From: Parabacteroides timonensis
GTDB taxonomy: Bacteria > Bacteroidota > Bacteroidia > Bacteroidales > Tannerellaceae
DNA length: 64,000 nt
Direction: 5' to 3'
Assembly: GCF_900128505.1 (NCBI RefSeq)
Contig: NZ_LT669941.1
Location: 197,934 to 261,933 of the forward strand
Part shown: in pieces, positions 34,170-41,390 of the stretch
Position numbering within the stretch: the first letter of the stretch is position 1
How the letters are laid out: each line of letters begins with the position of its first letter
Notes under the pieces: generated by a model
What the model saw: the letters and a program-made list of their open reading frames with translations, nothing else
Told to the model about the DNA's origin: nothing
Database searches by the model: none
Program-made: the position numbers and the translations under genes

Positions 34170-34422
34170 ACATTGGTTTATCCGTTGCTTCAAACATTTG
34201 TCCTTCCGTCGTTACCAACCGACGGACGTTTCTATCCCTGTACGTTGGTTTGTTTTGCCCAACAGCCCAACATTGGTTGGTTGCGACATTGGTACATCGG
34301 TTCTTATTTGCCGCCGCACCGACGTATGCAGGTTGTGCCGTCGGTTCATTCGTTTGTCGGTTCTTTAATACCGACAAACATTTCTACCTACCATCCGCCC
34401 GCCATACCTTCCGACGTTGGTT
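34170..34422. repeat. Five direct repeats ACRTTGGTT upstream of the ParA gene
   Basis: Copies at 34170, 34242, 34270, 34286 and 34414, with looser matches (ACGTTTCTA, ACATTTGTC) between. Such repeats next to a parA gene recall partition sites or iterons; operator function is also possible. Confidence 0.5.
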
Positions 34423-34474
34423 CGTACCGCAAATAAACAAGGAAAAAATATCGCTTGTATCGGCTGCGGCGCAG

Positions 34475-34518
34475 GTGGCAGCTTGTGGCGTCGAGATGGC
34501 AGCCTTTGGCGTTTTCGG
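34475..34518. repeat. Two-unit GCC-rich repeat, copy B
   Basis: GTGGCAGCTTGTGGCGTC followed by GAGATGGCAGCCTTTGGCGTT in the region between divergent traA and mob genes. Confidence 0.6.
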
Positions 34519-34614
34519 CCTCTGAAATCCGGCTCCGAAAGCCTCTACATTTGCACCCAAGCGACAGGGCGCACCACGCGGCTTCATGCTGCGGTCGGAT
34601 CGGTTCCTCCCGCA

Positions 34615-34637
34615 ATCCGTCTTCGGACGGATTTTTA
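34615..34637 (+). terminator. TTCG-loop terminator with no upstream gene
   Basis: Perfect stem ATCCGTC / GACGGAT around a TTCG tetraloop, followed by TTTT. It faces + and no + strand gene precedes it within the intergenic region, so it suggests a short RNA or a terminated leader ahead of the mob operon. Confidence 0.7.
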
Positions 34638-34653
34638 TGTTCTCCAGAACATA

Positions 34654-34708
34654 GCAAGGTGTGTATCGAGTAACTCGATACTTTTCGGGTTACTCCCGAA
34701 AACCTTGC
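34654..34708. other. Three-way structured element, oriT candidate
   Basis: Outer stem GCAAGG (34654-34659) with CCTTGC (34703-34708) encloses two perfect hairpins: GTATCGAG / CTCGATAC (34663-34681) and TTTCGGG / CCCGAAA (34683-34701). It lies 110 bases before the relaxosome gene, where oriT is found in CTnDOT-type elements. The nick site cannot be named from sequence alone. Confidence 0.55.
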
Positions 34709-34800
34709 CCTTGCAGGGGGCTGGGCTGTCCCTCCGAAGTCGGGCAGCCAGAAAACGGAACCTGCGGTAGGCATCCGCGTGGTGGCTTATGTCGCGCAAC

Positions 34801-34815
34801 CCACTAAATCCACAG
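34801..34815 (+). promoter_or_regulatory. Leader motif CCACTAAATCCACAG before relaxosome gene
   Basis: Exact copy followed by GAT and the ATG at 34819. Its fixed distance to the start elsewhere supports choosing 34819 over the in-frame ATG at 34789, which would translate through the motif. Confidence 0.75.
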
Positions 34816-34818
34816 GAT

Positions 34819-35247
34819 ATGAAAAGTAAGACAGGAAATGTCGGGGGCAAACCGCCCAAACCCGACAAAGCCGCGCACCCGGTCATGGTGCGCTTCACGG
34901 ACGAGGAATACGCCCGTTTTCTCGCCTTGTACGAGCAGTCGGGCGTGTATGCGAAAGCGGTTTTTATCAAAGCCCGCGTCTTCGGCGCGGAGTTTCGCGT
35001 GCTGAAAGTCGATAAAACGCTCGTCGATTATTACACGAAACTATCCTCCCTGCACGCCCAATACCGTGCCGTCGGGGTGAATTACAACCAGACCGTAAAG
35101 GAATTGAAAAGCCGCTTTTCAGAGAAAAAAGCGATGGCGCTGCTTTACAAATTGGAAAAAATGACGGTGGAACTTGCCGATTTAAGCCGCCAAATTCTCG
35201 CCTTAACCCACGAATTTCAGCAGCAATGGTTGCCAAAATTAACGTAG
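34819..35247 (+). CDS. Relaxosome accessory protein (MobA/MobC-like)
   Basis: 142 residues from ATG 34819 (MKSKTGNVGGKPPKPDKAAH). The HPVMVRFTDEEYARFLALYEQSG segment is a ribbon-helix-helix-type start, followed by VYAKAVFIKARVFG and a long C-terminal helix, the pattern of the MobC-like plasmid mobilisation proteins that bind oriT and help the relaxase. It overlaps the relaxase gene by 22 bases. In CTnDOT nomenclature this is mobA. Confidence 0.8.
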   Translation: MKSKTGNVGGKPPKPDKAAHPVMVRFTDEEYARFLALYEQSGVYAKAVFIKARVFGAEFRVLKVDKTLVDYYTKLSSLHAQYRAVGVNYNQTVKELKSRFSEKKAMALLYKLEKMTVELADLSRQILALTHEFQQQWLPKLT

Positions 35248-36473
35248 GAAGCTCCCTTATCGGGGCGTTGGCATACAACGGCGAAAAGGTGAACGAGGGA
35301 CAGGGACGACTGCTGGCGACCAACAAAATCTTCGACGAGGGGACGGGCAAGCTCGACATCCGGCAGGCGGCGCAGGATTTTGCCCGTTACCTTCCGGAGC
35401 TGGTGCGCACGGCAAAGCCCGTCGTGCATATCTCCCTGAACCCGCATCCCGACGACCGCCTCACCGATGCGGAGTTGACGACCATCGCCGAGGAGTACCT
35501 CGCCCGGCTCGGTTACGCCAACCAGCCCTATGCCATATTCAAGCACGAGGACATCGACCGCCACCACCTGCACATCGTAACGCTATGCGTGGACGAAAAG
35601 GGGAAGAAGATCGGCGACAGCTTCCTGCACCGCCGCAGCAAGAATATCACCCGCGCGTTGGAACAGCAGTACGGTCTGCACCCCGCCGAACGCAAGCGGC
35701 AGACGCAGCACGAACCCCTGCGCCGCGTGGATGCAGCAGCGGGCGACGTGAAGAAGCAGATCGGAAACGTACTGAAAGGCATATCCGGCAGGTATCGGTT
35801 TCAGTCGCTCGGCGAATACCGCGCTCTGCTCTCCCTTTACCATGTAACCGTTGAGGAGTGCCGGGGCGAGGTGCTGGGACGTGAATATCACGGTTTCGTG
35901 TACTCCGCACTCGACACGCAGGGCGAGAAGGTCGGCACGCCGATTAAAGCCTCCCGCTTCGGCAAGCGGTACGGCTTCGAGGCGTTCGAGCGGTGGTGCG
36001 CCGTAAGCAAGGAGCAGATGAAGGAGCGGAAGATCGGCGACATGACAAAGGGGACGGCACTCGCCGTCCTGCGCCGCACGAAAGACCGAACAGAGTTTGT
36101 CGCGGCACTCAAAGCCAAAGGCGTGGACGTCATCCTGCGTGAAACCGACACGGGGCGCATATACGGCGCTACATTCATCGACCATCGCACGGGCTGCGTC
36201 GTGAACGGCTCGCGCATGGGCAAGGAGCTTTCCGCAAACGCCTTGCAGGAACATTTCGCACCTCCCGCTCCGGGTATTCCTCTGCCTATCGACTTGCCGC
36301 AACCCTCGGCAGAAACGACGGACAAGCTCCCGCAGTCCGCAGGCCATGAAGAGCTGCCGGACGCATTGGGGCTGTTCGCGGTGGATACGGGCGGAGCGGA
36401 TGCCGAAGAGCAGGCATTCATGCGCGAGATGCAGCGACGAAATAAGAAAAAGAAAAAACAACGTAAAATCTAA
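35226..36473 (+). CDS. Conjugative relaxase (MobB type)
   Basis: 415 residues (MVAKINVGSSLIGALAYNGE). The metal-binding histidine cluster is in KHEDIDRHHLHIVTLCV at ~106-122, preceded by VVHISLNPHPDDRLTD; a YNG tyrosine at 17-19 is the likely nicking residue. This matches the Bacteroidetes relaxase/mobilisation nuclease family. The C-terminal third holds a second small domain (KGTALAVLRRTKDRTEFVAALKAKG) and a basic KKKKKQRK end. It should nick at oriT and pilot the strand. It is translationally coupled to the upstream relaxosome gene. Confidence 0.9.
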   Translation: MVAKINVGSSLIGALAYNGEKVNEGQGRLLATNKIFDEGTGKLDIRQAAQDFARYLPELVRTAKPVVHISLNPHPDDRLTDAELTTIAEEYLARLGYANQPYAIFKHEDIDRHHLHIVTLCVDEKGKKIGDSFLHRRSKNITRALEQQYGLHPAERKRQTQHEPLRRVDAAAGDVKKQIGNVLKGISGRYRFQSLGEYRALLSLYHVTVEECRGEVLGREYHGFVYSALDTQGEKVGTPIKASRFGKRYGFEAFERWCAVSKEQMKERKIGDMTKGTALAVLRRTKDRTEFVAALKAKGVDVILRETDTGRIYGATFIDHRTGCVVNGSRMGKELSANALQEHFAPPAPGIPLPIDLPQPSAETTDKLPQSAGHEELPDALGLFAVDTGGADAEEQAFMREMQRRNKKKKKQRKI

Positions 36474-36478
36474 CCATT

Positions 36479-38485
36479 ATGCAACAAGAAGATGACCTTC
36501 GGGCATTGGCGAAAATCATGGATTTTCTGCGTGCCGTAAGTATTTTATTAGTAGTAATGAATATCTATTGGTATTGCTACGAAGCAATACTCGCGTGGGG
36601 CGTGAACATCGGCGTGGTGGATAAAATTCTGATGAATTTTAACCGTACCGCCCACCTGTTCCACTCCATACTCTATACGAAACTCTTTGCCGTCGTGCTG
36701 CTCGCCCTCTCGTGCTTGGGAACGACGGGCATTAAGGACGAAAAAATTACGTGGCCGCGCATCGGCACGGCACTTACGGCGGGCTTCGTGCTGTTCTTCC
36801 TGAATTGGTGGCTGCTCGACCTGCCCCTGCCGCTCCTTGCCACGACGCTGCTCTACATCGCAACGATGGCGGCGGGTTATGTCTGCCTGCTGATGGGTGG
36901 CTTGTGGGTGAGCCGCCTTTTGAAGAACAACCTGATGGACGATCCGTTCAACAACGAGAACGAATCGTTCCAGCAGGAAACGCGCCTGCTCACGAACGAA
37001 TATTCGGTGAACCTGCGCACACGCTTTTATTACCGCAAGCGGTGGAACGACGGCTGGATCAATATTCTTTTGCCGCAGCGTGCGTCCATCGTGTTGGGCA
37101 CGCCCGGCAGCGGGAAAAGTTTCGCAGTGGTCAATTCCTACATCAAGCAGCAGATTGAAAAAGGGTACTCGATGTATATTTACGATTTCAAATTCCCCGA
37201 TCTCTCAACGATTGCTTACAACCACCTGCTGAACCATCTGGACGGGTATAAGGTGAAGCCGAAATTCTATGTGATAAATTTTGACGACCCGCGCCGCTCG
37301 CATCGCTGCAACCCCATCCACCCCGACTTTATGGAGGATATTACGGACGCTTACGAGAGCGCCTATACCATCATGCTCAACCTCAATAAAACGTGGGTGC
37401 AGAAGCAGGGCGACTTCTTCGTAGAATCGCCTATAATTCTCTTTGCAGCAATCATTTGGTATCTCAAAATCTACCAGAACGGAAAGTATTGCACCTTCCC
37501 GCACGCCATCGAGTTTCTGAACCGCAGGTACGAGGATATTTTCCCGATTTTATCCTCTTATCCCGAACTCGAAAACTACCTCTCGCCCTTTATGGATGCG
37601 TGGCTCGGAGGTGCGGCGGAACAGTTGCAAGGCCAGATCGCGTCGGCCAAAATCCCGCTCTCGCGCATGATTTCGCCCCAGCTTTACTGGGTGATGTCGG
37701 ACAGCGAATTTACGCTCGATATAAACAACCCGCAGGAGCCGAAAATCTTGGTCGTGGGCAACAATCCCGACCGTCAGAACATTTACGGCGCGGCGCTCGG
37801 TCTGTACAATTCGCGTATCGTGAAACTCGTCAATAAGAAAGGAAAACTCAAATCCTCCATTATCATCGACGAGCTGCCGACCATCTATTTCAAGGGTTTG
37901 GATAACCTGATAGCGACAGCGCGAAGCAACAAGGTCGCCGTGCTGTTAGGCTTTCAGGACTTCTCGCAGTTAGTCCGCGATTACGGGGACAAGGAGGCCA
38001 AAGTCGTGATGAACACCGTCGGCAATATCTTCTCCGGTCAGGTGGTCGGCGAAACGGCCAAAACGCTCTCCGAGCGTTTCGGCAAGGTCTTGCAGAAGCG
38101 GCAGAGCATAAGCATCAACCGCAACGACAAGTCCACCTCCATCAACACGCAGATGGATTCGCTCATCCCGCCCTCGAAGATTTCGGGACTTACGCAGGGA
38201 ATGTTCGTCGGCTCCGTAGCCGATACGTTCGACGAGCGTATCGAGCAGAAGATTTTTCACTGCGAGATTGTCGTGGACGCCGAGCAGGTGAAGCGCGAGG
38301 AAAAAGCCTACAAGCCCATTCCGGTCATTACGGACTTTACCGATGAAGAGGGCAACGACCGCATGAAGGAGCAGATACAGGAGAACTACAACCGCATCAA
38401 AGCCGACGTGCGGCAGATTGTCGCCGACGAGCTGGAGCGCATACAGAACGATCCGGCGCTGGCGCATCTGTTGCAGCAGAAATAG
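36479..38485 (+). CDS. VirD4/TraG-type coupling protein (MobC of CTnDOT)
   Basis: 668 residues. Three to four N-terminal membrane segments (residues ~15-145, e.g. FLRAVSILLVVMNIYWYCYE), then a cytoplasmic ATPase with Walker A IVLGTPGSGKSFAVV at ~204-218, Walker B SSIIIDELPTIYF, and the LLGFQDFSQL motif III. This is the T4SS coupling protein that brings the relaxase-DNA complex to the channel. It starts five bases after the relaxase stop and is followed by a strong terminator. Confidence 0.92.
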   Translation: MQQEDDLRALAKIMDFLRAVSILLVVMNIYWYCYEAILAWGVNIGVVDKILMNFNRTAHLFHSILYTKLFAVVLLALSCLGTTGIKDEKITWPRIGTALTAGFVLFFLNWWLLDLPLPLLATTLLYIATMAAGYVCLLMGGLWVSRLLKNNLMDDPFNNENESFQQETRLLTNEYSVNLRTRFYYRKRWNDGWINILLPQRASIVLGTPGSGKSFAVVNSYIKQQIEKGYSMYIYDFKFPDLSTIAYNHLLNHLDGYKVKPKFYVINFDDPRRSHRCNPIHPDFMEDITDAYESAYTIMLNLNKTWVQKQGDFFVESPIILFAAIIWYLKIYQNGKYCTFPHAIEFLNRRYEDIFPILSSYPELENYLSPFMDAWLGGAAEQLQGQIASAKIPLSRMISPQLYWVMSDSEFTLDINNPQEPKILVVGNNPDRQNIYGAALGLYNSRIVKLVNKKGKLKSSIIIDELPTIYFKGLDNLIATARSNKVAVLLGFQDFSQLVRDYGDKEAKVVMNTVGNIFSGQVVGETAKTLSERFGKVLQKRQSISINRNDKSTSINTQMDSLIPPSKISGLTQGMFVGSVADTFDERIEQKIFHCEIVVDAEQVKREEKAYKPIPVITDFTDEEGNDRMKEQIQENYNRIKADVRQIVADELERIQNDPALAHLLQQK

Positions 38486-38494
38486 GCGGACACA

Positions 38495-38527
38495 AAAAGG
38501 GCGGTAACTGCAAATTACCGCCCTTTT
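38495..38527. terminator. Terminator between mob operon and rteC
   Basis: AAAAGGGCGGTAA / TTACCGCCCTTTT perfect stem with loop CTGCAAA; usable from both sides (mob + strand, rteC - strand). Confidence 0.9.
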
Positions 38528-38546
38528 CATATATATAATGTATAGG

Positions 38547-39152
38547 CTATCGGCGTTGTTGCTCCCGCACATCGTCCCGCTGCATCCGCAGGTTCAGGCG
38601 TTCGCGCAGCTTGTCGAGAAAGTACGTCCGGCTCTCGTTCTTGCGGCGCTTCATATCCAGATAGGCGTCGTAGCAATGTCGGTCTTTAATTTCCCGACCG
38701 AGCAGCGAGCCGAAAAAAGCCGCCAGCTCTTTGATGTCGTTCCGTCCGTCGTTGATGCTGCCCATCTCGTCGAGGGCGTAGATAATTTCAATCAGCTCGA
38801 CAAGGCTGCCCGTCCAGCGGAAAGGGGTTGTTTGGGATTGGGTTTTCGGGGTGGATAGTGGTGGCACTTGGGTGGAAGCGTGTTTCAACATCCGCCGGAT
38901 AAACGACAGGGCTTTGCGGACATGGTAAACCTGCCCGTCGCCTGCCGAAGACAGTTTTTCATGCAGGCAGCACAGCTCGATCTCCGTGTAGGCGAGCGTT
39001 GGAAACAGCCGCCGTCCGTCGGAGGACGCAGCAAAGCAAAAGGTGAGAACCTCGTTTATAAACTCGTTGTAGGCCGCTTGCAGGTCGGGGCATCCGGCAT
39101 CGTTATTTATCAGTCGGAAAAACTCGGTTTCCGTCAATATAAGGAAATCCAT
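38547..39152 (-). CDS. rteC: RteC, regulator of ICE excision
   Basis: About 201 residues from ATG 39152 (MDFLILTETEFFRLIN); an ATG at 39182 is also in frame. It carries the RteC family core: FINEVLTFCFAA, LFPTLAYTEIELCCLHEKL, the TGSLVELIEIIYALDEMGSIN helix-turn-helix-like segment and the IKELAAFFGSLLGREIKDRHCYDAYLDMKRRKNESRTYFLDKL block at the end. In CTnDOT, RteC is switched on by RteB and activates the excision operon. It stands alone with a repeat-rich upstream region (39324-39370). Confidence 0.87.
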   Translation of the reverse strand: MDFLILTETEFFRLINNDAGCPDLQAAYNEFINEVLTFCFAASSDGRRLFPTLAYTEIELCCLHEKLSSAGDGQVYHVRKALSFIRRMLKHASTQVPPLSTPKTQSQTTPFRWTGSLVELIEIIYALDEMGSINDGRNDIKELAAFFGSLLGREIKDRHCYDAYLDMKRRKNESRTYFLDKLRERLNLRMQRDDVREQQRR

Positions 39153-39323
39153 TCTTTTCTGTTTTAGGTCGTTATACTTCATTTAACTCTGTGCGCACGT
39201 TAAATAAAGGACAAACCCTATTCCGGCAGAACGGATTTTAAGAGGGCAATAATATATTTAATTGATTGTCTGTAAAATATCTGCCGATATTATTTTTTGC
39301 AGGTTTCAGGCAACGCAGGCAAA

Positions 39324-39370
39324 GTGTAAGGTAATCTTACAGAGTGTAAGGCGGATTTACATATTTACCG
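39324..39370. promoter_or_regulatory. Repeats upstream of rteC, possible regulator site
   Basis: GTGTAAGG at 39324 and 39344 are spaced 20 bp (two helical turns); the first forms the palindrome GTAAGGTAATCTTAC, and CGGATTTACATATTTACCG follows at 39352. RteB binding is an inference from the known RteB-rteC link in CTnDOT. Confidence 0.4.
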
Positions 39371-39775
39371 CCCTTTACGGCTGTATATCCGGCAGACGGC
39401 ACGCCCCGATAGGGAATGTTCCGCCTGCATTTCCCACTCTTTCGTATCGACCAATTCGGAAAAAGCGTAGCCTTTGCCGACCTCGGCGGGCGAGGTATAG
39501 ACAATCAGCTCATCCGCCAGATGGTACAGAAGCAAACCTTTAATCAAATCCGCCGTTTGCGGCGTGGCTTCTGCCAGGTAGATGCTGGCATCGCACGCCT
39601 TTCGTTTTTCGGCAAGCAGCAAGAGCAGGGAATCGTTCGTATGCAGCAGCATATCCGCCTTTTTTCGTAGTGCGGAAAGCGAGTGTTTTCCCTCGAAAGG
39701 CCAGCGGCGTTTGATTGTATCCGGCGGCAGCAGATAGCCGTCGGACGATACTGTTGCAGTTATTTGTATTTTCAT
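39365..39775 (-). CDS. Small RibD/DHFR-like protein, uncertain
   Basis: ATG 39775 gives 136 residues (MKIQITATVSSDGYLLP). The opening strand followed by SxDGYL resembles the start of RibD C-terminal/dihydrofolate-reductase-like proteins, and ADMLLHTNDSLLLLL and ADELIVYTSPAEVGKGYAF fit alternating strand/helix. It is shorter than true reductases and lacks a clear NADPH motif, so the assignment is weak. It lies between rteC and rteB, same strand. Confidence 0.5.
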   Translation of the reverse strand: MKIQITATVSSDGYLLPPDTIKRRWPFEGKHSLSALRKKADMLLHTNDSLLLLLAEKRKACDASIYLAEATPQTADLIKGLLLYHLADELIVYTSPAEVGKGYAFSELVDTKEWEMQAEHSLSGRAVCRIYSRKGR

Positions 39776-40088
39776 GTTACCTCTTGTCTGATAGTGGAAC
39801 GTATATAACCAAACAATGTTCCAAGAGGTCAAAAAAGTAGCGTGGTACTCACGCTACTCCAAGCAAGGCTCTGGTATGCCCAAGTAAGAATATACGCGAG
39901 CCCACGCTATGTTAAAACATAGCATAAGCCTCACGCAATCTGTTCTTACTTTGCTCAATTTACCAGATTTAGCTTGGAACGTCTTGCGAACTTATGTCTT
40001 ATATCTTGATAGGAAACCCTGTTTCCCGTCTATTTTTCAATTTCGTTTTCAAAGATACATCTTTCCCTCCAATCTTTCTAAAAAACAG
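39776..40088. other. 313-bp non-coding gap after rteB
   Basis: No gene is seen. The stretch holds the hairpin-rich element listed at 39818-39980 and an A/T-rich tail before the rteB stop. Confidence 0.6.
39818..39980. ncRNA. Candidate structured RNA between rteB and downstream gene
   Basis: Closing repeat GTTCCAAG (39818) and CTTGGAAC (39973) enclose two perfect hairpins: AGTAGCGTG / CACGCTACT at 39836-39858 and GCTATGTT / AACATAGC at 39906-39923. This nested arrangement is unlikely by chance. Strand and transcription are unknown; it could also be a processed mRNA spacer or terminator region of the rteAB operon. Confidence 0.4.
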
Positions 40089-41390
40089 CTATTTTTCCAT
40101 ATCTATCCCGTATTTTTTCATCTTTTCATACAAGGTCGGACGGCTGATTTGCAGCAGCCCCGCCGCCAATGCCTTGTTGTATTTGGCCGCCTCCAGCGCT
40201 TTGACGATGCGCTCGCGCTCCTCGCTTTCTTCCCGCAGGGCAAAGCCTTTCGCGGCTGCGGCCTCCGTCAGATACAGCTCATCCAGACCGATGGTGTCCT
40301 TTGTGGCGAGCAGCACGGCACTGCGGACGGCATTTTTCAGCTCCCGCACGTTCCCCGGCCAGCCGTAGGCTTGCAGCCTCTTGCGTGCCTCGGCACTGAA
40401 ACCCGTAATGTTCCGGTTCAGCTCTTCGGCGTATCGTTGCAGAAAGAACTCGGCCAGCGGCAAAATATCCTCCCGGCATTCCCGCAGGGGCGGAACCGCG
40501 ACCGAAAATTCATTCAGGCGGTGAAACAAATCCTCCCGGAAGCGTCCCTCGCCGATTGCCTTTTCGATGTTCTCGTTCGTCGCGGCGACGATGCGCACGT
40601 CGCACGGCATTTCCCGCTTGCCGCCCACAGGACGGTAACAGCGTTCCTGCAACGCCCGAAGCAGAAGCACCTGCACCTCGTAGGGCAGGTTGCCGATTTC
40701 GTCCAGAAAGAGCGTGCCGCCCTCCGCTTCGTGGAATACGCCCGTTTTGTTTCCCGTCGCGCCCGTGAATGCGCCTTTGACGTGCCCGAAGAACTCCGAG
40801 GCCGCCAGCTCTCTGGAGATAGCCCCGCAATCGACGGCCACGAACGGTTTGTCCGCACGCGGGCTGGCCGTGTGGATCAGTCGGGCGATGTGTTCCTTGC
40901 CCGTACCGTTTTCGCCCCGGACAAGCACCGAAAGATCGGTCGCGGCAACCAGCTCCGCACGGCGCACAAGCTCGCGGACGGCCTCGCTCTCGCGGCGGAA
41001 AATCTTTTGCCCTCGCCTGCGTGCCGCCTCTTTGCGCCGCAGCAGTCCCTCCAGCATGGTATAGAGCGTTTCGGGCAAGAACGGCTTGGGCAGGTAGTCT
41101 TCCGCGCCCAGCTTCATGGCTCGCACGGCGGACGGCACTTCGGCGTGCTGCGTCATGACGATAAAGGGAATGCGGCAGCGCTGTTCGTTCATCCACTCCA
41201 GCAGTCCGATCCCGTCGCCGTCGGGCAGGCGCATATCCGAGAGGATTATGTCGGCATCCGTATCGGCAAGGGCTTTGTGGGCGGCGGCAAGCGTGGAAAC
41301 GCACTCCACCTGCATCCGTTTCCGCTCCAGCCAATTCCGCAGCACCCGGCAGAGTACGAGGTCATCTTCGACAATCAGGATTTTACGCAT
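40089..41390 (-). CDS. rteB: RteB, sigma-54-type response regulator
   Basis: 433 residues. Receiver domain with phospho-Asp in ADIILSDMRLPDGDG (~53); AAA+ sigma-54 activator domain with Walker A VRGENGTGKEHIAR (~160), the sigma-54 contact loop GAFTGA (~207), Walker B GGTLFLDEIGNLP; C-terminal Fis-type HTH (YNKALAAGLLQISRPTLYEKMKKYG). In CTnDOT RteB activates rteC and other genes. The gene overlaps rteA by 8 bases and ends the long cargo-rteAB operon. Confidence 0.93.
   Translation of the reverse strand: MRKILIVEDDLVLCRVLRNWLERKRMQVECVSTLAAAHKALADTDADIILSDMRLPDGDGIGLLEWMNEQRCRIPFIVMTQHAEVPSAVRAMKLGAEDYLPKPFLPETLYTMLEGLLRRKEAARRRGQKIFRRESEAVRELVRRAELVAATDLSVLVRGENGTGKEHIARLIHTASPRADKPFVAVDCGAISRELAASEFFGHVKGAFTGATGNKTGVFHEAEGGTLFLDEIGNLPYEVQVLLLRALQERCYRPVGGKREMPCDVRIVAATNENIEKAIGEGRFREDLFHRLNEFSVAVPPLRECREDILPLAEFFLQRYAEELNRNITGFSAEARKRLQAYGWPGNVRELKNAVRSAVLLATKDTIGLDELYLTEAAAAKGFALREESEERERIVKALEAAKYNKALAAGLLQISRPTLYEKMKKYGIDMEK

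Noticed and set aside
34384..34774. Overlapping frames between the traA and mob genes
   Set aside because: They read through hairpins, the terminator and the GCC repeat; a similar peptide string (NAKGCHLDATSCH) appears because the DNA repeat recurs, not because of a protein family.
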